64,000 nt of DNA, from the NCBI GenBank assembly GCA_022496205.1, contig WTXD01000023.1, positions 62,001 to 126,000 on the forward strand. The letters run 5' to 3'. The first letter of the stretch is position 1. Each line of letters begins with the position of its first letter. Both the position numbers and the translations under genes were made by a program. This stretch comes from Gloeopeniophorella convolvens. Lineage: Eukaryota > Basidiomycota > Agaricomycetes > Russulales. The notes beneath the pieces are model-generated. The model made no database searches, had not been told where the DNA came from, and worked only from the letters and a program-made list of their open reading frames with translations. Shown here piece by piece: positions 45,560 through 56,985 of this stretch.

Positions 45560-47045
45560 CTATTCCTTCGAGGGAACGATGACGCCCTGTGCAGGAAGTT
45601 GGTCGTATGCATGCAGTGACAGGACGTTGGTGAAGTAGCCACGCGCTACATCGTTACCCTGTTCGGCTGATCAGCGGAGCCCAAACGTAAGTATCGTGTC
45701 GAGTGCTTACAATGAAGGTGTACGGGAAGCCGAGGTCGATCGGGCTCGCGCTCTCAATGCGCTGAATTTGCTCGGGCGTAAGCGCGATGTCCAACGCCTG
45801 AACGTTCTGCTTCAGGTGCTCGATCTTCCGCCCGCCGATGATCGGGAATACGAAGGGAGTCTTCTGCAGGTGATATGCAATGGCGACTAGTCGCAGCCCC
45901 GTCAAAATGCGTTCAATCGTGGGAGGCAAAGTTGAATGCCGACGCACCGGCAGTGAGACTCTCCACTCCGACCTCCTTCGCGATCTCCTCGAGCACAAGA
46001 CAGATGCGCCGCTGCTCCTCGGTGCGTTCCCAGTTCGGGCCGCCGGTCGTGCGGCCCTTCTCGCCGCTTTCGCGCCGCTGTGCCTCTTCTGCATCCGAGC
46101 GGATCTTGCCGCCACCGAGAACATCCCACGGCGCGAGCGCGAGGCCCTCCGCACGCGCCATTGGGATAATGTCGCGCTCGAAGGAGCGCTCGTAGACACT
46201 CCATTGCCCCTGATAGATGGAGAACGGTGTCTTCCCGTGATCCTTCGCATACTGATTCGCCTTAGGCACGATCCAGGCCGGTGAGTCCGAGATGCCCTTG
46301 ATCCCCGTGTAAGCCAACCTTACCAGGGACAATCAAGAAGGGACATACAAGGTAAAGCACCTTTCCTTGAGCGACGAGGTTGTGCAGAGCATTCATAATC
46401 TCCTCGACCGAGGTGGTCCAGTCCCACCAGTGCACGTACAAGATATCAATGTACGTCGTACGCAGTTTCCTGAGCGATGCCTCGACAGAGACATGCAGGG
46501 ACTTCGCATGGTTCCCGGTAAAGTTGGCCTTGTGAGTAATCGCATCCTTGCCGCGCTTGAAGTTGGTAGTGTACTGAGGACGACGTCAACGGACTAGTGC
46601 TGGAAGTGCGTGTGAATTTTTATTTTTACCTTGGTCGCGATGACGAGCTGGTCGCGGATTCCACGCTTCTCGGCCCACTCGCCAATGAACTCCTCAGAGC
46701 TCTCATCTTGACTAAAAAAAAAAAGACGTCAGGTACCACCTGGGTAGCACTCCAGCTGCGGACGTACTAGTTGTTCGCAGTATCGATGAAGTTTCCCTAA
46801 GTCCGAGTCAGCAACTGGTATGTCCAAGGATCAAACGGCAAGCCTACACCAAGATCAAAGAACGCATCAAGCAACTTGAACGAGCTCTCCTTGTTCATAG
46901 AACCCATACCATATGGCTCCCACTTGTCGCCGATACTCATCGCTCCCAGCTGAAGCGGTGAGACGCGCACTCCGGCCAGTGGTGACAAAGTGCGGTAGCG
47001 AGCAAGCTTGGACGCAGGGGGTGGAAGGGGGGCCCAGAGTGACAT
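45560..47045 (-). CDS. aryl-alcohol dehydrogenase (AAD-type aldo-keto reductase)
   Basis: NADPH-dependent reductase of aromatic aldehydes to alcohols, a family expanded in lignin-degrading fungi. Begins [20 protein letters not shown]. Exon 1 (47045-46848) joins in frame to GNFIDTANN, then [73 protein letters not shown] and [13 protein letters not shown]. The last two introns were placed so that [20 protein letters not shown] and [19 protein letters not shown] are continuous; the stop is then at 45560. Asp, Lys and His of the AKR tetrad are visible (FIDTA, ATK, VHWW). No frame break is seen. It is a different subfamily from the reductase at 0.5-1.8 kb. No secondary-metabolite backbone gene lies next to it. 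Confidence 0.87.
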
Positions 47046-48767
47046 TCTTCTGAAATTCTGTGTGGTGCGGTGGTGTTACGAGTTCTATGTGCCGAGTGTG
47101 TCGACGGATAGTTTTTCCCCAAGCATCCTGACGCTGCCATTTGTACTCTGGCGCAGACCCCTCCTTACTGGTGCCGTCAGGCGTGCCATGGCTTGCGCGG
47201 GCGCGCGGCGAGACCGTCGGCGCGATGTGGGTCGACCAAAGAAGCACAGCCGAGTTGCGTATGCCTGCTCCAGGTCTTGAATGCACCCCTCCCTCATCTA
47301 AAGCCCGCTTCATAAGCGTTGGCGCTGACTGTGGCAAAGGAACGACCCACGGGATGCCGGGGTACTTAGGTAAGGGGGACCGCGTTTCAATTCTAGATGC
47401 CCATGGAGGCCACGAACGTCTTGCTCTATACGTCACCCAAGATTCCACGTGCAGCTGAAGCCTATGCATTGCAACAAAAGGCTTGTCGAAACGGCGTAAT
47501 AGCTACTATGCTGTGGCCCTGGTCGGGGCAAATTGGGAAGTATTCGCGGCGTCATGTGCTGATACAGGACCACGTCCATTGATGCGTGTGTGATTCTTCT
47601 TGTTGCATATTGAACGTTGGACGTCGCGACGTGCGCATGACCCAACATTGAACGCTCGTCCGAAGAGGTAGAGTTAACAGTCGCTATCCGTTGGCTATCC
47701 GTACGGCGGCACGGTCTCCCTTCCGAGGCCCCGAGACCTGTGGCACTACGACAGTGTTTGGTGGCGATGCTCGGTAGCTGCAAGGCGCTAGAACCTGTGC
47801 TATTCAGTGGAGCGGAAGAAGCCTCGTCGAAGTGAGTCTGGCAGTTGCCAGTCAGTGAGAAACCCGCGGCGAGGTTCACCAATGCCCGTTTTGGTTATCT
47901 GAAATTAATAGGGCTGGCCGTGAGAATCCTGCTTTCACACGGCACGGAACTGGCACGGACTCTCCAACCAAAAATAGCTACTCACCCCGATGACTTTGCT
48001 CCGTGTCGGAGGGTCGACGACTCAGCGATTACTTGAATTTGGAAGGGCTCCAGCTCCCGGAATGTTTTTTTGGTACACCGTTTTACGATGTGTGCCAGCG
48101 TTCTCCAACTGACGAGAGCCTTGCCGTCGCATCGATCAGCACAAACGCAGGAACGCGTGTCGCGGGTTTCAGCTGCCATTTTGCAAGGTGGGCCAAGTGT
48201 TCTAGCCGTCGATTGCTCAGTGCCGAGCGCTCAGCGCTCAGCGCTCAGCGTTCGGAGAGCAGAGACAGTAATAGTGACGAGTCGCAGGGCTCACCAACAC
48301 CACCCAGTGCCAATCTTCGACGCAAACACTGATCCACCTTCCTCCGACTTGGCATGTAGTCATGCTCAGTTGTGCGCGGCTACCAGCGGGCTTCAGGCTT
48401 CGGTCTTCTACTCGCGATCAAGCATACTCCGTAGGCCCACCAAGAGCTGGAGCGCTGGTGCCCCGCGTGCTAGATACTCCGATTCACCCAGCACCCGCTG
48501 GCGCTGGGTACAAAGTCTTCTGGATTCCGTGCCTGCTGCTACTGCGCTCCGCAGCAACATGTGGGTGCTGCCCTCTGTCAGTACACCGTGAATGCCGGTT
48601 TGGGGTTCTCGTGCCATTCAGATGGAATACGCCTGGGCAGCTGATGGCCCTCGAGGCGATACCGACCCCTGGAGTACGATTGGTCACATAAATAAGGTAT
48701 AATAATTCAAAGTGAATAATACAGAATGCTGCAAGGGAGAGTCGAACATGAGCAGGTCACCGTCGCC
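47046..48767. other. 1.7-kb intergenic region
   Basis: No supported gene. A 173-codon frame at 48070-48591 (plus) is the longest, but it has a Ser/Arg-rich composition and crosses a short tandem repeat at about 48220-48250, so it is not called. Confidence 0.45.
48215..48252. repeat. short tandem repeat, CGCTCAGCG-type
   Basis: About three imperfect head-to-tail copies of a CAGCGCTCAG-like unit, each roughly 8-9 nt. Simple-sequence repeat, no coding role seen. Confidence 0.6.
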
Positions 48768-50431
48768 CTAGACAGTATCATCATGCTCCCGGGTATTCGA
48801 GGTGGGGGCGTCCGTGGACCATGAAGTCGCCCCGGGGATGCCAGTGTCGAGTGCGATGGTGGACACGTCCTCATCTATACCTTCGTTCGCATGGAGCATG
48901 AGCTGGCGCATATGGATGAACAACCGCGAGCCGAGGATTGAAGGGAGCGCGCATGTCCACCTAGGGATCCTTGAGTTGGTGGGCCAGATAGGACTCAACC
49001 GTAACGCACGGCATAATAACGTTGATGTATTGATTGAAGTGCGACCAAATGATGGTGTTCGCTAGAAGTTCCAAGAAGATACTATTTGGTACATGTCAGA
49101 TCACAGCGTACCAAAAGGCGAATACCAGCATGCTCACGCGATAAAGTAGATCACGCTGTACGGCGGTAGCGTAAGGCCTTTGGCGCCTTGACAATGAGTA
49201 TCATTCGCACCTGTCGCGCGCCATCGCCTTGACGATTGGCGGTGCCTTGCTAGATGTGAGGATGGTTTTGCTTCGAGTGCTTGCGTGAGGCGCGAACCAG
49301 CGCAAGATATCGTCGCCCCATGCTTTCCATACCACAAAAAGACATAATACTGGCTCAAACACGAGCGCAGGCAGCCAGAGTAACGCCGATAGGCTGAATA
49401 GCCCAGAGTAATGGCATCCTGTCGGGGTCGAAACAACAGGAAGACCTATAGGACGTTGTCAGTAACGGTGGTGGTCTTAGACTGCTGAGGCGTGCTTACG
49501 GGAGATATGCGACATCGTGATGGCAATCAAAATGACCATGGCGGCGATCTCAAGCGCGCATCCAGCGATAAGGATAAAGAATAGGCGCTTGTTTGGACTG
49601 TACAGCCCGTAAACCTTGACGACCGCAAGGATCAGACATGTTAATGAGAGTAAGTACGTCGTCCCTCTTACTCGCATCTGAAGGATAGCTAGACGCCGGA
49701 TCCGACAATCAGTATTTGACGAGAACTGCCACGGTGATGCAGCGAAAGAAAGCGCACTCTGGACACTGAGGGTGGATAGCAGCGTGACAATGTCATCGGT
49801 GCTGAGGTACGCGATGCACCTGGGCATTGTCCGTGAGCGTTGATCCCCGTGCTTTGACGGCGCATACATACATCTGTTCTGTGGTCAATGAAGTTGCACG
49901 ATTCATCTGTCAACGAGATATACCTTTGAGGATACGATTCCTCCAGGGGCGAGAGGAACTTCGGCAGTCGTCAGTAATCCAGATGAGAGTGAGATAATTC
50001 TGGGTACCGATCCCTACTTGTATCTAAAATCAACCAAAGGAGAGGGAAGAATCTATTCTGAAAGACGGTCAAGACAGTCATATGTAAGGATTGAGGTCAT
50101 TCACGTACGAATATATACAACCAAGTGCCCGCGTTCCGCTTTCCCTGTTTCCAGACGACCGCAACCTGCATCATTGAGCATATATTCGGGCGTGGGACGG
50201 GAGCCCACACACCTCTGTATCTAATGTTATTACTTCTCGTGTATAAGCATGGCATCTGAGGCGATAATAACCGAAACCTACAGTGGTCGTAGGCAAGTAA
50301 ACCGAGAGCGCCAGCGCGAGACTGTTTGCCAATATTCACTGTTTTGGCGGGATGAGTAACGGTACCAGGAAGACACGCGATGATGACCTGCATGCACGAA
50401 TATAGGAGAGCGAGAGAGTTGGCGACGCCAT
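48768..50431 (-). CDS. DUF6533-domain multi-pass membrane protein, copy 1
   Basis: Basidiomycete family of probable seven-helix membrane proteins of unknown function. On the minus strand it starts MASPTLSLSYIRA at 50431. The next exon codes NIGKQSRAGALGLLAYDH, then a 20-nt micro-exon (50213-50232) and the exon starting VAVVWKQGKRNAGTWLYIFV. Together they read YDHLITLDTEVAVVW, the core DUF6533 signature. Later exons hold hydrophobic spans, among them TYLLSLTCLILAVVKVYGLY and EIAAMVILIAITMSHIS. The C-terminus is the family's ILGSRLFIHMRQLML followed by a Ser/Thr-rich tail ending NTREHDDTV. The first intron appears to have a GC donor (GCAGGT) instead of GT. Middle exon boundaries are approximate. 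Confidence 0.7.
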
Positions 50432-51879
50432 GGAGGGATGCGTTCGGTGACAGAGAAGCGAAGAGCCTCAGCTGTATATACAATCCTGGTACAGCGCTTA
50501 CAGCTGAGCCCCTGACTACTCAGATTATGCAAGGCTAAGCTCCAAGTCTGATTTCAAAAAACGCTGATAGCATCGGAAACGTGATCCACGTCTCCACTTG
50601 CCAGCTTATGTGATGATGGGACAGTACATCACCAAGCTCCTGTGAAGGCATCTCGTCGTCAGAACATTGAAGCAATAAGTCAAAAATGACATCTCACAGA
50701 GGGACGAAGAGCAGGTAAGTCGAGTGCGAGGTGGAGTGGCTCAAAGAGTCAGCGCTTCAGCGACTCGGAGCGTTCCCGTTGAAGCTCGCGGATGAGTAGC
50801 AATTGAAAAGTCCCAGGCCTGGAGTCCCAGCCGGCTCTACTCAGCGGATAGATGATCAGGATAAGTATCAGCGCAGCCACCTTTGATGTAGACGTGCTTC
50901 ATTACGTTGGTTGATTGTGGGGTTGTACCGCACGCTCATTGGGTACATCTTCCTGGCCTGATTCACGTGCTTGCGATGAGATCGTGCCAGCTCGATTACG
51001 AAGCCAACTGGAGGCAAGACAACACTAAAAGTTTGTGAGAGTTTACGTGTTTTCAGCATAGAAGGGATGATGATATCCCTGGGCCGTAGAGTGAGGCCTA
51101 GTGACTCGGTTGAGTCGTGTGCGAGCACCGATCTGCACCGATCTTTCTCTGATAGGCATCTCTTCGGAAACTGACAAAGAGGGTCCAAAACACCTTCAAG
51201 ATTGCATATGAAGTCGATCGATGTCGATAGAACGATCAGCTTGAACATCTTTGCACAAAGCCGTCATTGAACTCCACATCCCGGATGGAACCTTTGCGAG
51301 TCTGCCGAGGGTACAACGTCGAGACTCACTGGCAGCTGTCCCAGCACCAACTCCGCGCATGTCTTGTGAGCCCTAGTCGGATGTTCAGGGGCCGCTCGAG
51401 AAACCCCCTGGGGTCGAACATTGCTAGTACCGTCGCACGGATACCGTGGAGGTCACGATTATGGTGTGCCAGCGTTGAAGGCATGGCCATCGCCGGGGAC
51501 CACGGGAGGGAGGGATTTCGCCAACCCAACAAGAGGGCACTTTCATCTGACGTATGGTGGCGAAAGGATCACATGCATGGATTAGCCTTGGGAGAAACAG
51601 ATTGAAAAGTGTACATATGGTTGAACACGGCTGCAGAGAGCGTTCGGACTCGGATGGGTTGATGTTGGGTTGGTGATTCAACGAAAAAGTCGCCGCTGCC
51701 CTCTACCGCCGGGCCGCGAGCCGGCCAGGTAAGGCCGGGTGTCGGGGGGCTCAATCCAATTGTCGTGTCGTAGATACTCGACGACCGCGTCTTAGTGTAG
51801 CATCACTTGCTGCGGTATACAAATGCAGATTTAAAGAAAAAAGCTCAATCCCACAGAGCTCAATCCCACACAATCCCAC
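50432..51879. other. 1.4-kb intergenic region
   Basis: Promoter side of DUF6533 copy 1, then sequence without a supported gene. Minus-strand frame 51248-50868 (126 codons) contains a moderately protein-like stretch but no motif I recognise, so it is left uncalled. Confidence 0.45.
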
Positions 51880-53945
51880 AGTGTAAACACACTGCGCGAC
51901 CGTATAGTTTACCAAGGAAATATGGCCCTCTAGAAAAAGTCCTTGTGCTCAATCTCCTAAAGTACACCTTATCAACGGAAGACAGTCGTTCGGAGTCCAC
52001 TCTAGAGTCTAGACGGCCCCACCGCTGCGTTGTTCAGACGACGTACCCGCATCAGTACCCGCACCAGTGGACGTGAGGGTCCGAGTCGCGGGTTCGAAAG
52101 CGTCAAGGGTGGCTGGAGGGGCACTGTCATCTTGACTCCCTTCTTCTGTATGAAGCATAAGTTGGCGCATGTGTATGAACAGCCTTGACCCGAGGATTGA
52201 GGGAAGCGCGCATGACCACCTGAGAGGAATTAGCTGCACGAAACAACAGGTAGACCGTACGTGGGAACACACGGCATGATGACGTTGATGTATCGATTGA
52301 AGTGTGACCAGATGGTCGTATTCACCAGAAGTTCGAAAAAGATGCTAGTCAATCGCGATATGTAAGCCCGTGACATGATATCAGGAACTTGACACTCACG
52401 CTAGAAAGTAGATTAAGCTATAGATCAAGAAAATTCAAGGACTGTAGTACATTTGCATTTGGGGATAGTATCCTCACCTGTCGCGCGCCATGGCTTTGAC
52501 TATCGGGGGCGCCCCCGGCGCAAGGGCGTCCTTGCTCCGGGAGCTGGCACGAGGAGCCAGCCAACGGATGATATCATCACCCCATGCCTTCCAGACTACC
52601 AAGAGGCAAAGTATCGGCTCGAACACGAGCGCGGGCAACCAGAATAACGCTGATATGCTGAATATACCCGAATAGTAACATCCCGTGGACGTCGAGATCA
52701 CAGGAAGATCTGATGATTGTCAACGATAACCGAGAATTATAGGACAAGTAGCTTACGGGAGATATGCGCCATTGTGACGCCAACAAAGACGATCATAATC
52801 GCAATTTCGAGTACGCAACCGCAAGGAGAGCCATACGCAGGCGCCTATTCAGACTGTACAGTGCGTAAACCTTGGTGGTTCGTGGGATTAGACCGAGGCC
52901 GGAAGTCGCGCTTATGGTGACTCACCCGCATCTGGAGGATGGCTAAAGATCGAACAAGATACAGTCAAGCCTCGTAGCCTCTATAATCAAGAACGGCTTA
53001 CTCTGTACACTAATGGTTGCCAGGAGCGTGACAACATCGTCCGTGCTGAGGTATGTGATGCAGCTGGATGTCGTTTATGAACACCGCAACGCACACATAG
53101 CATTATTGATAGGGACAGACATACACCTATGCACCCGTCAGCGATCGCAGCTACGATCTGCAGAGTGATCATACCTTGGATGAGACAATCCCTCCAGGGG
53201 CGAAAGGGACTTGAAAGAGCGTGGTTAAGTCGCACTGACACGTAGATACTGTGGCCAACTGACCTGTGTCGAGACTCAGCCAGATGAGAGGGAAGAACCG
53301 GTTCTGCTGAGATATTAGTAATCTTGTTGGGCGCGGGATATAATTCACGAACAAATATGTATAGCCAAGTGCTCCAGCTCCGCTTTTTCTGCTTCCAAAC
53401 GACCTCAACCTGAGTCCTTGAGAGATGTGTTTAGAATATATAGTGATTTACACACTTCTGCATCGATAGAAATGACTGATGAGGTGTCAGCATGCCGTGT
53501 ATGGAGGCGAAGTAGACCTCACAGTGGTCATAAGCAATCAACCCCAAGGCACCAGCACGGGATTGTTTGCCAATATCCACTGTGGGGAGATATCAGCGGC
53601 AGGCATACGCGCATGGGAGGGGCGGACTCACATGCACGGATGTAGGAGAATGGAAGGGCAGGCGGGGGAGGCGTCATTGGGTGTATGGTCGAGTATGGAT
53701 AAAGATGCGTTCGTCATATATGCACCTTCGTGGGCGCTTGAACAACGTTCGCGAAGGTGCACCTCGTTGATCAAGGCACTGGTCGCAACAGCGATGCGAT
53801 CTGGCATGACGTTTATCTGGCAGTCCGCGAGATGTCGATAGGGTGAGACTCGAACTTCCAGATTGTCCAGGTTCTCTACATCATGATGCGGTGGTGGCGT
53901 GGAAGGCAAGTCACAAAGGGTGTGTTTGCGGAAGTTGGCTGGTTG
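51880..53945 (-). repeat. segmental duplication, copy 1 (contains DUF6533 copy 2)
   Basis: About 2 kb that aligns end to end with 54970-56985. Shared landmarks outside the gene include ACTGCGCGACCGTATAG against GTCGCGCGACCGCATAG at one end, and CACCACCGCATCATGATG against CACCGCCGCATCACCGG on the far side of the gene. Similarity therefore extends beyond coding sequence on both sides. Confidence 0.8.
52009..53677 (-). CDS. DUF6533-domain multi-pass membrane protein, copy 2
   Basis: Starts MTPPPPALPFSYIRA at 53677. It continues DIGKQSRAGALGLIAYDH, then a 20-nt micro-exon (53456-53475), then VEVVWKQKKRSWSTWLYIFV, giving YDHFISIDAEVEVVW at the joined core. Further exons on the minus strand include NYIPRPTRLL, ITLQIVAAIADGCIGVCL, YYSGIFSISALFWLPALVF and the C-terminal ILGSRLFIHMRQLML. 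The tail is Thr/Ser-rich and ends SSEQRSGGAV. The first exon has a normal GTGAGT donor. Four or more hydrophobic spans are visible, and the family usually has seven. Internal exon ends were not all fixed. The gene is expected to sit in a membrane; ligand and role are unknown. Confidence 0.72.
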
Positions 53946-54969
53946 TGTGAAATCCAGCAGGGACTGACTGCAAGCTGGTACTTCGATGCGTCTCTATCTC
54001 TTCGTTGGTTTCCATTGCGTCAATCGTCGCCCAAACACCAGAGAACTCTTAGGCAGGACGTGAGAACGGAGCCTCCAACAAGTTATCGATTCGTTGCTCA
54101 CCGTTTCGAAGCTCAAGCACATGGTTACGACAGCTCCGTTGATTGGGTCACTGCATCACATCTTTCTGTCCGGCGCCATTCTCACGCGGTCCCATAGGGT
54201 GCCGTGGTCCAATGGGAACAGCGTCTCCTCTACAGAAGGCATGATTAGGTTAGGAATCATTGGGGCTTCGGAGCATCTTGGCGAGTGGCAACAGGGAGGA
54301 GATAATTCGTTGCGGTCCCGACAGCTTACCAATGACCGATAGCCGTATGTCTTGGAATCTGGATCGTCGAAGGCTGCCGTGGGTCCAGGCTATCAATGTT
54401 GTGAAGGGGTGCAGATAAGTACTGAAAGGCTCAATGGGTCTCTGCAGAGCCAATGATCTGATGAAAAGTTCTCTGCGAGTTTCAGATGGGTTGTGCATGT
54501 TGACGCGCGAGTGACATGATGATGCAGCGCGCGCGCAGGGAGGTCGTGCGCGTGATAAAGCGTCCGCGCGTGTTCGCCGCGCGGCGACTTGAAATTGGAA
54601 TTCTATCCCGGCCCGTCGCCGGGCGGCCGGGCGTCTGAAGGCCGCGGCCCAACACTGGACAGGGGCCGATCAGTTCCAATACGGCGACGGGCGCCGGTCC
54701 TCGGGCGACCGGGACCGGAACCGCCCGGCGCCGACGGTTCCCAAACGAGGCCACATCCGGGGCCAGTGCTTGTTGAACAGGCCGCCGCACGCGCGCACGG
54801 ATTCACGGCGGAGCGCAGGTGCCACTGCGACGCTGGTGATCCGCTGATTGAACTCGTGCAAATAACTTCAAGTATGTTTCAACCCGATGCAGAGGGAGTA
54901 TAGCTATCGAGTGGCTCCATTCCATCGATACATTATACGCCAAACGCACCATCATACAGATACCAGGGG
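53946..54969. other. intergenic spacer with a GC-rich block
   Basis: The 1-kb spacer between the two duplicated segments has no gene I can support. From about 54510 to 54830 the sequence becomes strikingly rich in GC, with many CCGG and CGCC strings and short inverted repeats. The overlapping frames there (54482-54903, both strands) are composition artefacts. Confidence 0.45.
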
Positions 54970-56985
54970 AATGTACAGTACACAAATACGTCGCGCGACC
55001 GCATAGTACACCTGAAGAAAATATGTGCCCCGAGAATGAGACCTTATGCCTACTCTCCCAAAACAGACTCCTTATTAACGGAGGGTGGTCGTTCCGTTAT
55101 ATCGACCTAGACCCTATACAGCCCCATCGTTGCGTCGTCCATACGACGTACCCGCATCAGTGGACATTACAGTCCGAGTAGCGGGTTGAAAAGTGTCAAG
55201 GGTGAATATAGGGGTGCTGTCATCTTGACTCCCTTGTTCTGTATTAAGCACAAGTTGGCGCATGTGTATAAATAGCCTTGACCCGAGTATTGAGGGAAGC
55301 GCGCACGACCACCTGACGGAGGTTCAGCTGCAGGGAACGACAAGCAGACTGAACGTAGGAACACACGGCACGATGACGTTGATGTATCGATTGAAGTGTG
55401 ACCAGATGACCGTGTTCACTAGAAGCTCGAGATATATGCTGGACAACCACGATAAGTCCATGATATGGTATGAGGAGTCTGGCACTTACGCTAGAAAGTA
55501 CATTAAGCTGTATGTCGGAAGATTCAAGGACTGTGGTGCATCCGCAGAGATAATGTCCTCACCTGTCGCGCGCCATGGCTCTAACTATCGGGGGCGCCTT
55601 CGGCGCAAGGGCGTCCTTGCTCCGGGGGCTGGCACGAGGTGCCAGTCGGCGAATGATATCATCGCCCCACGCCTTCCAAACTAATAAGACGCAAAGGATT
55701 GGCTCGAACACGAGCGCGGGAGACCAGAATAACGCAGATATGCTGAATATACCGTAGTAGTAGCATCCCGTCGATGCCGAGACCACAGGAAGATCTGCTG
55801 AATGTCAATGGTGATGGAGACATAGGCACAGCGTAGCTCACGGGAGACATGCGATACCGTGACTCCGACAAAGATCACCATGACTACAACTTCGAGTATG
55901 AAACCGGTAAGGAGAGCCAGACGGAGGCGTCTGTTCAGACTGTACAGGGCGTAAACCTTGGTGGTTGGTGGGGTTATACTAAGTCCAATGTTGACAGATC
56001 TCAGAGTGCTTACCCGCATCAGAAGAATAGCTGAAGTAGACGAACCTACGGTCAGACTTCAGTGGTCGGAACCAGAAAGGGCTTACTCTGTACGCTAACG
56101 GTGGCCAGTAGTATGACAATGTCGTCCGTGCTGAGGTATATGATGCAGCTGGGCGTAGTTAACAAATACCGTGAGGATGTGCACATAACGTCGTCCACAG
56201 GTAGACATACACCTACCTATCTGTGAGCGATCGCATATACGAGCAGCCAAGTAAAACATACTTTGGGCGAGCCAATCCCTCCAGGGGCGAAGGGAACTTA
56301 GACAGGCATGGCGTATACGTCAAGCCGCGCTCGCTCACAGATACTGGGACTTACCTGTGTCGAGACTCAGAAATATAAGAGGGAAGAACCGATTCTGTTC
56401 GAGGCGTTCAATGATCCTGTTAGGCACAGAGCGTGTTTCTCACGAACGAATATGTATAGCCAAGTGCTCCAGTTCCCCTTTCTCTGTTGCCAGACGACCT
56501 CAACCTGCACAATTGTTGGGAAATAAACGTTCTCAGCTCTTAAAGCGATTTGCACACCTCCGCATCAATGGAAATGACTGATGAAGCCTCAGCGTGTTGC
56601 GTATCAGGTCATGAACAAGATCTTACAGTGGTCGTAGGCAAGTAATCCCAGTGCACCCGCACGGGATTGTTTGCCAATGTTCACTGGGGAGAAGGTCTCA
56701 GTGATGGAGAAATACACATACACGGGGTTGGCTGACATGCACGGATGTAGGGAAATGGAAGTGCAGGTAGGGGACGCATCGTCGTGTGGGATCGAGTAAC
56801 GATGAAAATATGAACGCCATATATGCGAATGCATAAGCGCTTTGAAAATTCTCTACAAGGATGTCCGTTTTAGCAAGGACCGGTTGACTGATACGTTAGG
56901 CTAGACTATGTTTGGCGAGACTCGAACTCCAGCCAGGTGGCACAGGTCCTTCGCATTCCGGTGATGCGGCGGTGGCGTGGAAAGC
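54970..56985 (-). repeat. segmental duplication, copy 2 (contains DUF6533 copy 3)
   Basis: Partner of 51880-53945. Gene order, intron positions and both flanks correspond. Substitutions are spread along the whole length, so the event is not very recent, yet all recognisable exons remain open. Confidence 0.8.
55114..56779 (-). CDS. DUF6533-domain multi-pass membrane protein, copy 3
   Basis: Starts MRPLPALPFPYIRA at 56779, with a GTCAGC donor after the first exon. The second exon gives NIGKQSRAGALGLLAYDH. The 20-nt micro-exon (56558-56577) and next exon complete YDHFISIDAEVEVVW and QQRKGNWSTWLYIFV. The hydrophobic exon with KVYALYSLNRRLRLALLTGF and EVVVMVIFVGVTVSHVSRE matches the family's RVYALY...R pattern. 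An exon with GCYYYGIFSISALFWSPALVF follows, and the C-terminus reads ILGSRLFIHMRQLVLNTE with a tail ending RRNDGAV. The 3' end was read directly because its open frame is short. No stop or frame break was noticed in the exons I could follow. Confidence 0.72.

Noticed and set aside
48070..48591. 173-codon plus-strand frame
   Set aside because: Ser/Arg-rich and runs through a short tandem repeat; no recognisable protein feature.
53830..53880. tRNA-like string GAGACTCGAACTTCC (also near 56920)
   Set aside because: Looks like a T-arm on the minus strand, but no acceptor stem or anticodon arm can be formed, and it lies in the paired flanks of the duplicated segment.
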